Positions 17,213-26,417 of a stretch of DNA of 64,000 bases are shown piece by piece; position 1 is the first letter of the stretch, and the number at the start of each line of letters is the position of its first letter. Source of the stretch: an uncultured Erythrobacter sp. GTDB taxonomy: Bacteria; Pseudomonadota; Alphaproteobacteria; Sphingomonadales; Sphingomonadaceae. The stretch is from assembly GCA_947501215.1 (NCBI GenBank), contig CANMUS010000004.1:124001-188000 (forward strand). The letters run 5' to 3'. The position numbers were made by a program, and so were the translations under genes. Below the pieces are notes generated by a model. It was not told the DNA's origin. It did not search any database and saw only the letters and a list, made by a program, of their open reading frames with translations.

Positions 17213-18335
17213 GCGGGTCTGGACTTCGCCGAATGGTAATTCAAAGCAGAGATGGGTGGTTGATTACAAAGATCAGACTGGGAAGCGACGGTCAAAACAG
17301 TTCGAAAGGAAGAAAGACGCTGAAGCTTGGGAATTGAATGCTCGAAGTGAGGTCGTTCGCGGCGTCCACACTCCTGACAGCAGTTCCATTGATGTCGAAG
17401 CTGCGGCGAAACTCTGGCTTGCCGGCGTTCGAAGAGCTGGTCGGGAACCAACTACCATCGCGGCCTATGATCAACACGTACGTTTGCACATCTTGCCTAA
17501 GTGTGGAGGAGTCAGGCTTTCCCAGATTACGGCGCCGATGGTCAAAGGGTATTTAAACGGCTGGTTGAAGGATCTATCGCGCCCAATGGCAGTCCGAGTT
17601 CTTCGGACATTCAAGTCGATTTTGACGAACGCGCGCGATGAGGGCTTCGTTGCCCAAAACGTTGCCTTGGAGATAAAGCCGGCGAAAGCTTCGCGAGGCA
17701 AGCCGAAGGCGAAGCCGCCGACCAAGGGTGACCTTAAAGTCATTCTGAAAGCAGTCGAAGAGACTGAAGATCAAAAGGCAGCTGCAATTGTCTCGCTCGC
17801 CATTTACTCAGGGATGAGGGCGTCTGAGTTGCGAGGTCTCGCGTGGGATTGCCTCGACCTAAAGAACGGTAGGGTCGAAATCGAACAGCGCGCGGATGCA
17901 AAAGGAACGTTAGGCCCGCCCAAGTCAGAGGCGGGATATAGACGGATACCATTAGGTTCTTCGGCTACCAAAGCTCTCAAGGCATGGAAGCTCAAATGTC
18001 CGCCCAACGATGAAAACCTTGTGTTCCCCAGCGAGAGAGGGCGCGTCCTTTCGCATACAGTCTTGATGAACAAACTGGTTGGGCCATTGCAGGTTGCAGC
18101 CGGTATCACTTCACCTGGCGGCAAAAAGCCACGGTACGGAATGCATGCTTTTCGTCACGCTGCGGCAAGCCTCTGGATTGAGCAAAAGCTCAACGCCAAG
18201 AAAATTCAGAATCTGATGGGCCATGCGTCCATCACCGTAACCTTTGACACGTACGGGCACCTTTTTCTCGATGCAGACAGCGACGCAGAGGTTGCAAGAG
18301 CAATCGACGAGGCGCTCTTCGGGCGTGCAGCATGA
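17199..18335 (+). CDS. Tyrosine recombinase / site-specific integrase
   Basis: A 378-residue integrase. The N-terminal arm-binding part (RWVVDYKDQTGKRRSKQFER) and SAM-like core-binding domain (about residues 65-150) precede the catalytic domain. The catalytic residues are Arg207 (SGMRASELRGL), His316 and Arg319 (MHAFRHAAAS), His342 (LMGHASI) and Tyr352 (DTYGHLF). All five are present, so it should be active. It is transcribed toward the adjacent tRNA-Gln fragment, its probable attachment site, 44 bases downstream. Confidence 0.95.
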   Translation: MSIRKRVWTSPNGNSKQRWVVDYKDQTGKRRSKQFERKKDAEAWELNARSEVVRGVHTPDSSSIDVEAAAKLWLAGVRRAGREPTTIAAYDQHVRLHILPKCGGVRLSQITAPMVKGYLNGWLKDLSRPMAVRVLRTFKSILTNARDEGFVAQNVALEIKPAKASRGKPKAKPPTKGDLKVILKAVEETEDQKAAAIVSLAIYSGMRASELRGLAWDCLDLKNGRVEIEQRADAKGTLGPPKSEAGYRRIPLGSSATKALKAWKLKCPPNDENLVFPSERGRVLSHTVLMNKLVGPLQVAAGITSPGGKKPRYGMHAFRHAAASLWIEQKLNAKKIQNLMGHASITVTFDTYGHLFLDADSDAEVARAIDEALFGRAA

Positions 18336-18378
18336 GAGCAGCATGGGCCAAATTAGGTAATGATTTCAGGTCTGACCT

Positions 18379-18427
18379 ACGGACTCTGACTCCGTCAATT
18401 GAGGTTCGAATCCTCACGGGGCATCCA
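18379..18427 (+). other. tRNA-Gln(CTG) 3' fragment, attachment-site scar
   Basis: The sequence folds as the 3' part of a tRNA. Anticodon stem-loop: ACGGA, CTCTGAC, TCCGT (anticodon CTG). T arm: TGAGG, TTCGAAT, CCTCA. It ends with the acceptor strand CGGGGCA, discriminator T and CCA. The matching 5' acceptor strand (TGCCCCG) and D arm are absent upstream, so this is not a working gene. It sits just after the integrase gene, as expected for attR of an element inserted in a tRNA 3' end. Confidence 0.85.
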
Positions 18428-18676
18428 ATTCTTCTGACCCGAGACGGTTTCACGAAATAGACTGTCAGACCCGTTCCGAACAGTAGCGTAAAGTCCTCGT
18501 TTAGCGGAAACCTTCGTGGGCTTTTCATATTCGCTCGACCAGACAACAACTGCTCGTAATCACTTGCCTATTGGATCAATCTGGGCAGGAAATACAGATC
18601 ATACGTCTCACCGGCACTGAAGGTGGCGATTACATCTAGGGTCGAACTTCCGTGTCACGGTGTTATCCAGCGATCG
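18428..18676. other. Non-coding stretch right of attachment site
   Basis: No gene, repeat or RNA could be recognised here. It lies between the tRNA fragment and the first chromosomal gene. The leftward frame across it has no credible product. Confidence 0.4.
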
Positions 18677-19288
18677 ATGGGCGACTGGCAACAATATCTT
18701 GAAAGGTTTGCCTGGGCGCTGCTGATCGGCCTGGGCGTAACCCTTGCCTTATCAATAACCGGCAAGGTGTTCCCGCCACTGTTCAACCGTGGTGACACAA
18801 TGGCGATAGTCGGCACCATGCTTTCGAAACTGATCGCAGTCACGGCGGAAGACGGTTTGCGCTTTCTCGGTATGCGCCGGATGCGCCAGCGCTACAGCCT
18901 CGTGTCGAGCGCGCTCGTGGTCGCAATCTTTATCGCTCTGGCAGAGAATATTCTGCAATTCGGCAGGGTCTCGGCAGGTCTTGCGGACGCGGGCCAGTCA
19001 ATCGAGCCGGGAATCCTGATGGCGGTCTTCATCGCCATCGGCGCGGCCCGTTTGTTGTGGCATTTCACCTTGTGCCGATACTACGTCGTCTTCGCCGACA
19101 ATCGCGCATGGTCAGGCGTGGTTTTCCTGTTCGTTCTCCACGTCCTTGCGAACTCTGTTCTCGCCCTTCTGCCATTTTACACAGCGAGCCTGAAAGACGC
19201 ACTTTACTGGGCTTGCGCCCTGCTTCTCGTCGCGGCTAGCCTAGCCTATGGCGCATGCCGGATCTGGCCCGGCCTGTCTCGCGGCTGA
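18677..19288 (+). CDS. Hypothetical multi-pass membrane protein
   Basis: About 203 residues with five to six hydrophobic segments (for example FAWALLIGLGVTLALSITG, LVVAIFIALAENILQF, GILMAVFIAIGAARLLW, ALYWACALLLVAASLAYGA). Resemblance to PrsW-type membrane proteases is only in general topology; no Glu/His signature was assigned. The ATG at 18677 is preferred; the frame is open to a GTG at 18623. It is the first gene outside the mobile element. Confidence 0.55.
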   Translation: MGDWQQYLERFAWALLIGLGVTLALSITGKVFPPLFNRGDTMAIVGTMLSKLIAVTAEDGLRFLGMRRMRQRYSLVSSALVVAIFIALAENILQFGRVSAGLADAGQSIEPGILMAVFIAIGAARLLWHFTLCRYYVVFADNRAWSGVVFLFVLHVLANSVLALLPFYTASLKDALYWACALLLVAASLAYGACRIWPGLSRG

Positions 19289-19347
19289 GCGGCGACTTCG
19301 CGCGAGCCCCTTTCCACCAGCGCCGGCTTGCCCTATGACCAGCGCCA

Positions 19348-21399
<2,052 letters not shown>

Positions 21400-21534
21400 A
21401 GCGAACGCATGGTTTGCGATCGATACAACCAGCGCTCACTCCGCGAGATATAACCCACAATTCGACTCAGTCTATCGCAAGACGTGTTGACGGAACAGAG
21501 GTGGAATCCTCATAGTACGTCTAAGGAGGCGAAC

Positions 21535-21708
21535 ATGACTGATAAGCTACAGAAATTGATCGACGCCTCACGCAATCGCCAAATGAGCGATGCGGAGAAA
21601 GAGGCTCAGCGTCGGAGTTTCGCATTTGGAAACGCGAATATTGAGAATGCTCGCGTAACTAGAGCTATGGTGGATAGCGCGGCTCAAAAGACGACGCAGT
21701 CGAACTAG
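21535..21708 (+). CDS. Small antitoxin of class I Fic pair, VbhA-like
   Basis: A 57-residue protein with a perfect AAGGAGG ribosome-binding site. It resembles VbhA-type Fic antitoxins: EKEAQRRSFAFGNANIENAR aligns with the helix that carries the inhibitory (S/T)xxxE(G/N) motif. Here the motif reads NANIEN, so Asn replaces the usual Ser/Thr while the key Glu is kept. The Fic gene follows 1 base later. Base composition is lower in GC than thiC, suggesting acquisition. Assignment rests on context plus this motif. Confidence 0.65.
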   Translation: MTDKLQKLIDASRNRQMSDAEKEAQRRSFAFGNANIENARVTRAMVDSAAQKTTQSN

Positions 21709-21709
21709 A

Positions 21710-22396
21710 ATGAGCGATGGTGAACGTCACAGCGTGGCGGAGACGCCTTCGCTTATTCAAGATCCTATTGAAGAAGCGCAGCGGGAATCTGAAAACGCAC
21801 TAGCACAGTTCGATCAGGTTTTGGATATGATCGACGAGGTTGCCAGGGATGGTCGACCCTTCCGATTGCGAACGTCCATGATACTTGGACTGCATCGCAC
21901 TGCGCTAGACGGTTTGAGCGAATATGCCGGAAACTTTCGCCCGGCAGATGTTTCGATAGGACAGAGCAAGCATGAGCCGCCTGAAGCGCACCTCGTGCCG
22001 GGGCTTATCGAAGAAATGTGTGACTATGTCCAAGACAATTTCGCAAACGCGAAGGCCATCCATCTTTGCGCATATGTGATGTGGCGATTGAATTGGATTC
22101 ACCCATTTACTGACGGCAACGGGCGAACCTCGCGCGCTTTAGCCTACTATGTGCTTTGCGCAAAAACCGGTTACAGGTTGCCGGGCCATGTGACGATGCC
22201 TGAGCAAATAGCGGCTGATAAAGCACCATATTACGATGCGTTAGAGAAGGCAGATGAGCGTTGGGAGCAAGGCGGTCTTGATCTTGCGGCGTTAGAAGAG
22301 CTGCTCGACGGGTGCCTCGCCGATCAACTTTTAAGCGCTTATAATGACGCGAACGATCCGAAGGCAGAAAAGCCTAATGGGAAGGTCCTTCATTAA
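21710..22396 (+). CDS. Fic-domain protein (AMPylase-type toxin)
   Basis: A 228-residue protein with the Fic active-site motif HPFTDGNGRTSRAL (His and the anion-binding GNGR loop intact) near residue 135, preceded by the flap region LRTSMILGLHRTALDGLSEY. Fic enzymes usually transfer AMP from ATP to a target protein. The one-base gap from a small antitoxin-like gene indicates a class I toxin-antitoxin pair in which the partner blocks ATP orientation. Lower GC than flanking genes. Confidence 0.88.
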   Translation: MSDGERHSVAETPSLIQDPIEEAQRESENALAQFDQVLDMIDEVARDGRPFRLRTSMILGLHRTALDGLSEYAGNFRPADVSIGQSKHEPPEAHLVPGLIEEMCDYVQDNFANAKAIHLCAYVMWRLNWIHPFTDGNGRTSRALAYYVLCAKTGYRLPGHVTMPEQIAADKAPYYDALEKADERWEQGGLDLAALEELLDGCLADQLLSAYNDANDPKAEKPNGKVLH

Positions 22397-22530
22397 GAGA
22401 GCAGAGGTTTGCGCGCCACCCCGCCGGAACCAGCTCTTCCACCAGCGCCCTGAGTTCGCTCGGCGTGGTGTCGCCGGCGACGATCTCGTGATAGCCGATG
22501 CCCGCCTTGAGCGTCTTTCGTCCTATCGCT
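22397..22530 (-). pseudogene. Possible coding remnant abutting the Fic gene
   Basis: Read leftward from about 22530, one frame gives about 45 codons with protein-like character (KTLKAGIGYHEIVAGDTTPS, then ELRALVEELVPAGW) and high GC like the chromosome. It has no start and runs into the end of the Fic gene. It could be the tail of a gene cut by insertion of the toxin-antitoxin block. No family recognised. Confidence 0.3.
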
Positions 22531-22591
22531 TCGCTGCTTGAGGGCGGGCTTCCTTCTTCACCGCATCGCGCGCGGCGGCTATACGCTCAAC

Positions 22592-23107
22592 ATGGATGCC
22601 GAATTGAAATCGCGCTTGATGTCGGCGCTGTTCGACAAGCCCCTCGTGACCAATACCTTCCGCGGTACGCTTGTAGAGGCAATGCTGACGCAGGTTCTGG
22701 AACCCGAATGGCGGTGGTGCTCCGCCGATTGGGCTTCGCACGATTTCGAGAACGGCGATGGCGTGCGGCTCGAAGTCAAGCAGTCGGCGGCATTGCAATC
22801 ATGGTATGGGGATGGCTTCCCGCCCAATCGCGGAAGGTTCGATATCGCAGCGCGCAAGGTTCGGTGGGAAGGCAAGTGCCGGATCGAGCAAGCCGGACGT
22901 GTAGCTTCAATTTACATTTTCGCGTGGCATCCAGTCACGGATGTCGACCGAGCCGATAATCGCGAGCCGAAGCAGTGGCAGTTCCACATCGTCCGCAGCG
23001 ACGCCCTGCCGCCACAAAAGACCATCACGCATTCCAAACTTTCCGCAATTGTTGAGGCAGTCGGGATCGAGGAAGTGCCAGCGAAGCTTCGTCAGGCGCT
23101 CAGCTGA
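22592..23107 (+). CDS. Hypothetical protein with PD-(D/E)XK-like motif
   Basis: A 171-residue protein from the ATG at 22592. It contains DFENGDGVRLEVKQSAALQS, in which a conserved Asp is followed by Glu-x-Lys, the pattern of PD-(D/E)XK nucleases, at about residue 60. A Tyr/Trp-rich part (SWYGDGFPPNRGRFDIAARK) follows. No known restriction or repair family could be assigned. It has no partner methylase nearby. Confidence 0.5.
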   Translation: MDAELKSRLMSALFDKPLVTNTFRGTLVEAMLTQVLEPEWRWCSADWASHDFENGDGVRLEVKQSAALQSWYGDGFPPNRGRFDIAARKVRWEGKCRIEQAGRVASIYIFAWHPVTDVDRADNREPKQWQFHIVRSDALPPQKTITHSKLSAIVEAVGIEEVPAKLRQALS

Positions 23108-23205
23108 TCGAGGGTTTCTGGAATTAAACGTCAACCCTAATCCGGCACCTTCCACTCCCTCCACCGTTGTTGCAGTGCAGCATCTCGTTGCCGGAGTGTC
23201 GTTCA

Positions 23206-23496
23206 ATGACCAAAACTCTTACAAAAACCTGGCCCGAACTCGCTTTCGAGGGATGGTGGCTGGGTGCGGAGATGTCTGCCGTGATCTGGTTGCGGGGCCT
23301 GCGCATGATGACGGGGGGCAGGCTGGCGAGCCGCGAGGCGGAGCGGATGGTATCGGAAAAACTCTTGGCCGCGATGACCCTCTTCCCCGCGATCATGGCG
23401 GGCGGTATCGGGCAATCGGCAGAGGAGGCGACAGGCCGCGCCATCGCGCATTACCGCACCCCCGTCCGCGCCAATCGCAAGCGGTTGAGCCGGTAA
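23206..23496 (+). CDS. Conserved-looking hypothetical protein
   Basis: A 96-residue, mostly helical protein (TWPELAFEGWWLGAEMSAVI, then EAERMVSEKLLAAMTLFPAI). Such short Trp- and Ala-rich helical proteins resemble phasins in composition, but no family is recognised. The ATG at 23206 is used; the frame opens upstream at 23167. Product and role unknown. Confidence 0.55.
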   Translation: MTKTLTKTWPELAFEGWWLGAEMSAVIWLRGLRMMTGGRLASREAERMVSEKLLAAMTLFPAIMAGGIGQSAEEATGRAIAHYRTPVRANRKRLSR

Positions 23497-23543
23497 CGCA
23501 AGGCTGAGCTGGCTTTACATCTAGGCAACGCGCATAGCGGCGC

Positions 23544-23717
23544 ATGGCCGATCTCTATCGCAAGAACCTCGAATCCGAACGCCGCAAGCTGTGGGGCGAA
23601 TGTCGTCTCAAGGGGTTGAAGCGCGATACACCGCAGCGCTTGCGGATCGCGGAGATCGACCGGCTGCTGGCGGAGCACACGGCCCGCAAGGACCAGCCGC
23701 CGGTCGACCGCGAGTAG
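23544..23717 (+). CDS. Small basic hypothetical protein
   Basis: A 57-residue, highly charged, probably helical protein (MADLYRKNLESERRKLWGEC). It begins 47 bases after the preceding gene in the same direction. High-GC codon use fits the chromosome. No family recognised. Confidence 0.45.
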   Translation: MADLYRKNLESERRKLWGECRLKGLKRDTPQRLRIAEIDRLLAEHTARKDQPPVDRE

Positions 23718-23819
23718 GGCTAAACCCTCAACTGTTCTTCATGTCTCCGCCTACGGCGCTTACCCCGCCTGGCTGGGGGGTGTCCGTCAAGCCTTTCCTA
23801 CTCCGCCCGAACCTGTTGT

Positions 23820-23926
23820 CATGCGGTCCATGTCCGCACTCCGCCCCTTGCAGAAGCCTGTCTCCGAGTGCCCGCGCACCCCCTCGAACTTTTTTGCCCC
23901 TGGACAGTGGTCCATGCGGTCCATGT
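23820..23926. repeat. 14-base direct repeat in a 255-base non-coding gap
   Basis: CATGCGGTCCATGT occurs at 23820-23833 and again at 23913-23926. The second copy is preceded by a further GTGGTC, extending a GGTCCATG tandem. The surrounding gap (23718-23972) holds no credible gene. Meaning unknown. Confidence 0.5.
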
Positions 23927-23972
23927 GATGGGACTGGCAGGAGGCAAGTCCTGCAATTGTCCTACACGCCGC

Positions 23973-24458
23973 TCAGACCCTTGCGAGCTTCACCAGCACC
24001 CGGTCGAGCGCCTGCAGGAAGTTGGACCGGTCCGCCTTGCCGAACGGTGGCGGGCCGCCTCCGGCCGTGCCGAGGGGGCCGTCCATTCCGGCGCGCAGGT
24101 CTTCCATGATCGCGCGGGTGGCGATGGCGCTGCCGATGCTGGCGGCGTCGAAGGGCTTGCCGTCGTGGCGCAGCACCGTCGCGCCCGCCTTGAGGCAGCG
24201 TTCGGCCAGCAGGATGTCGGCGGTGATGACCACGGTGCTTGGGGATGCGTTAGCCGCGATCCAGTCGTCCGCCGCGTCGAAGCCGTCGGAGACGACCACA
24301 CGCTTTACCCGCTCGCTCACCGGCACGCGGAAGGGGCTGTTGCTGACCACACGGACATGGGCCTTGTGACGCTCCGCCACGCGATAGATCTCGTCCTTCA
24401 CCGGGCAGGCATCGGCATCGACCAGGATCGTGGGCGAGAGGGGCGTGGGCGCAGGCAT
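23973..24458 (-). CDS. yaiI: YaiI/YqxD (DUF188) family protein
   Basis: A 161-residue protein of the YaiI/YqxD family. Its hallmark N-terminus TILVDADACPVKDEIYRVA and the later VVITADILLAERCLKAGATV show the PIN-like acidic site. Biochemical role unsettled. The ATG at 24458 follows a GGGGA site and gives normal length; the frame is open upstream to a GTG at 24509. Upstream lies the terminator of the divergently placed DUF892 gene's unit. Confidence 0.88.
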   Translation of the reverse strand: MPAPTPLSPTILVDADACPVKDEIYRVAERHKAHVRVVSNSPFRVPVSERVKRVVVSDGFDAADDWIAANASPSTVVITADILLAERCLKAGATVLRHDGKPFDAASIGSAIATRAIMEDLRAGMDGPLGTAGGGPPPFGKADRSNFLQALDRVLVKLARV

Positions 24459-24511
24459 GGCCGGTCCCCTAGCCGAGTCGCCCAATGCCGGTAAATGGCG
24501 GGAGGACACGA

Positions 24512-24546
24512 AAAGCCCCGCCGCGCCATGTGGCGGGCGGGGCTTT
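24512..24546 (-). terminator. Rho-independent-type hairpin
   Basis: AAAGCCCCGCC (24512-24522) pairs with GGCGGGGCTTT (24536-24546). The A/T-flanked GC stem would stop transcription after the leftward DUF892 gene, which ends at 24567. On the leftward strand the stem ends in a short T run. Confidence 0.7.
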
Positions 24547-24566
24547 GAGCGTCCGTCGCGGCCGGA

Positions 24567-25076
24567 TCAGGCGGCTTCGGTCTCCTTGGCGCGCAGGTTG
24601 GCACAGCGTTCGGCGAGGTCGGTCATCTTCTCGTCCGCTTCGTAGCAATTGGCGGTCAGCTCATCGAGCTTGGCCACATGGTCGCTCTTGCCCAGCGCTT
24701 CGGCATAGGCTTTGGCCGTGCCGAAGCCGCAGATGCCGTAGTGGCTCATGCGCTGGTATTGCGAGATCAGCACCACGTCGCGCACGTCGCCATCGTCGAA
24801 ATCGGCTTCGAGCACGTGCTTGGTGGCTTCCTTGACCAAGCCTTCCATGCCCTTGCAATGCTCCTTCTCGGAGATGACGCAGTCGGAGAGCAGCTGCTTC
24901 ACGGTTGCGGTGCTGTCGGCGATGCCGTCGGCGGATTGCCTGAGCTTGTCGGCCAGCGAGCTGTCGTCCGTGGCGTCGGCCATCTTGCGGACGACTGTCT
25001 CCATCTGCTCGTTCGCGGACCAGTTGTCCTGCAGTTCGTGGGTGTAGCAATCGGTGAGGTTCTTGGGGGCTGACAT
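24567..25076 (-). CDS. DUF892 (YciE/YciF-like) ferritin-like protein
   Basis: A 169-residue four-helix protein. Family landmarks are YTHELQDNWSANEQMETVV at the start, HCKGMEGLVKEA in the middle and DVRDVVLISQYQRMSHYGIC near the end, followed by GFGTAKAYAEALG. In typical members the last part reads EHYEIxxYG; here it is SHYGICGFG, so two Glu metal ligands are replaced. It may be a non-metal variant. DUF892 proteins are general stress proteins. Start at the ATG 25076. Confidence 0.8.
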   Translation of the reverse strand: MSAPKNLTDCYTHELQDNWSANEQMETVVRKMADATDDSSLADKLRQSADGIADSTATVKQLLSDCVISEKEHCKGMEGLVKEATKHVLEADFDDGDVRDVVLISQYQRMSHYGICGFGTAKAYAEALGKSDHVAKLDELTANCYEADEKMTDLAERCANLRAKETEAA

Positions 25077-25294
25077 GATTTGGTTCCTTGTGAGTGCGAG
25101 GCAGCAGTGTGCGCCTTGCCGTGATGTCTTACCGACGGGCGATGAGGGTTCGCGTTCCACCCGCCCGGTGCATATGCGCGCAGGCGGTAGCTGGACGGGG
25201 CGAGGGGAGGACGCCCTCCCTTCGTCGTATCTACAAGCACGCAAACTCCCGCCACTCTCCCGGCAAGATCCGCCGCTGCGAGAAGGGGAGCGCC

Positions 25295-25639
25295 ATGGCC
25301 GATACCGAACCCGCTGCCATACTGGACGACAGGCGCGAGCGAAGGCGCCTGCCGGTGGTCGGACTCGTCCTGACCGCGCTCTATCTGGCCGGGCTGGTGA
25401 TCTATCTGACGGTGCAGGGGCAAAACCCGGCGGAGTTGCGGCTCAACGAGCTGGGCGATTTCCTCGGCGGCGTGTCGAGCCCGCTGGCGTTCCGGTGGCT
25501 GGTGCTCGGCTTTTTCCAGCAAAGCCGCGAGATCCGCCTGTCGAACCAGGCGCTGCATCTGCAGGCGGCGGAGATGAAGCGCTCGGTCGACGAGCACCGC
25601 CGCATCGCCGAGGGCAACAGGGAGAGTGGAAATGGCTGA
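25295..25639 (+). CDS. Hypothetical single-span membrane protein with coiled coil
   Basis: A 114-residue protein with a charged N-terminus, one transmembrane helix (LPVVGLVLTALYLAGLVIYL) and a C-terminal helical, coiled-coil-like part (QSREIRLSNQALHLQAAEMK). The ATG at 25295 follows a GGGGAG ribosome-binding site. It overlaps the next gene by 8 bases. No family recognised. Confidence 0.6.
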   Translation: MADTEPAAILDDRRERRRLPVVGLVLTALYLAGLVIYLTVQGQNPAELRLNELGDFLGGVSSPLAFRWLVLGFFQQSREIRLSNQALHLQAAEMKRSVDEHRRIAEGNRESGNG

Positions 25640-26036
25640 TACAACCGAAACCAACCGCGCGCTGATCAAGAAAGCCTTCGACGGCCTGCGCCACGGCGAT
25701 CCGTCGCATTTCCTTCCGCTGTTTGCAGAGGATATCGAGTGGCGGGTCATGGGCTCCTCCGCCTGGTCCAAGCATGCCAAGGGGCTGCCTACAGTGGAGC
25801 GCGACCTCGTCGGCCCGCTGTTCGCGCGCTTCGCCGGACCCTATCTCAATATCCCCGAGCTGATCCTCGCCGATGGGGATCACGTGGTGGTACTGGCCAA
25901 GGGCGATGCGGAAACGGTGGAGGGTCTGCGCTACGACAACGACTACGCCTTCGTGTTCAGGCTGGCGGACGGCAAGATCGTGGAAGTGCGCGAGTACATG
26001 GATACGATCTTGGCGGACGCGGCTTTGGGGCGGTAG
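25632..26036 (+). CDS. SnoaL-like/NTF2-fold protein
   Basis: A 134-residue protein of the NTF2-like superfamily: LIKKAFDGLRHGDPSHFLPL and FAEDIEWRVMG form the usual N-terminal helices and first strand, and the C-terminal YAFVFRLADGKIVEVREYMD is the typical closing segment. These proteins are ketosteroid-isomerase-like enzymes or ligand binders; the activity here is unknown. The ATG at 25632 follows GGGAGAG. It overlaps the preceding gene by 8 bases. Confidence 0.8.
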   Translation: MADTTETNRALIKKAFDGLRHGDPSHFLPLFAEDIEWRVMGSSAWSKHAKGLPTVERDLVGPLFARFAGPYLNIPELILADGDHVVVLAKGDAETVEGLRYDNDYAFVFRLADGKIVEVREYMDTILADAALGR

Positions 26037-26063
26037 GATCCAAGGCAGCCAAGGAGAGACGCG

Positions 26064-26393
26064 ATGGGGTTCTGGCCGATCGTTTTCTGGGCGGCGGCGG
26101 CCTATAACGCCGTGATCGGCGCGGGCAGCTTGCTCCAGGCCGCAGCACCGCGCTAGGGCCGGGTGATCGGCCTGTTCGTGGTGGCGTTCGGCGTGATCTA
26201 TGCCATCGTCGCGCTCGACCCGGAGCGCTTCGGTCCGATGCTATGGGTAGGCGTGCTGGGCAAGGCTGGAGTCGTCGCGCTAGTGGCCCCGGCAGTACGG
26301 GAGTCGGAAACACCGAAAGCGCTCGGCTGGATATTAGCGGGCGATGCCGTGTTCGGGGTGCTGTTTTTCGCCTTTCTGCTCGGCGTGGGATGA
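26064..26393 (+). pseudogene. Membrane-protein gene with in-frame TAG (codon 31)
   Basis: From an ATG with a strong AAGGAGAG ribosome-binding site, 30 codons read MGFWPIVFWAAAAYNAVIGA and then GSLLQAAAPR. They are followed by TAG (26154-26156) and, in the same frame, by 78 more codons of clearly membrane-protein character (VIGLFVVAFGVIYAIVALDP, then LWVGVLGKAGVVALVA). The whole would be a ~109-residue, three- to four-helix protein. Either it is a nonsense-inactivated gene, a sequencing error, or the stop is read through; a GTG at 26163 could also restart it. Confidence 0.65.
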
Positions 26394-26417
26394 CGTCGCG
26401 GTGGGTGCCGCCTCGCC

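Larger units (their letters stand above)
1..18427. mobile_element. Integrative metal-resistance element, right-hand part
   Basis: The block carries copper and metal handling genes, hypothetical genes, an excisionase-like HTH gene and a tyrosine recombinase. It stops at a 3' tRNA-Gln fragment at 18379-18427, after which chromosomal genes (membrane protein, thiC) begin. Tyrosine recombinases of this kind commonly integrate into tRNA 3' ends and leave such a duplicated 3' fragment. No matching full tRNA and no left boundary occur in the window, so the element starts upstream of base 1. No conjugation (T4SS) or phage structural genes are visible in this part. That all of 1-18427 belongs to one element is inference. 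Confidence 0.6.

Noticed and set aside
18379..18427. Functional tRNA-Gln gene
   Set aside because: No 5' acceptor strand or D arm is present upstream; only the 3' part exists.
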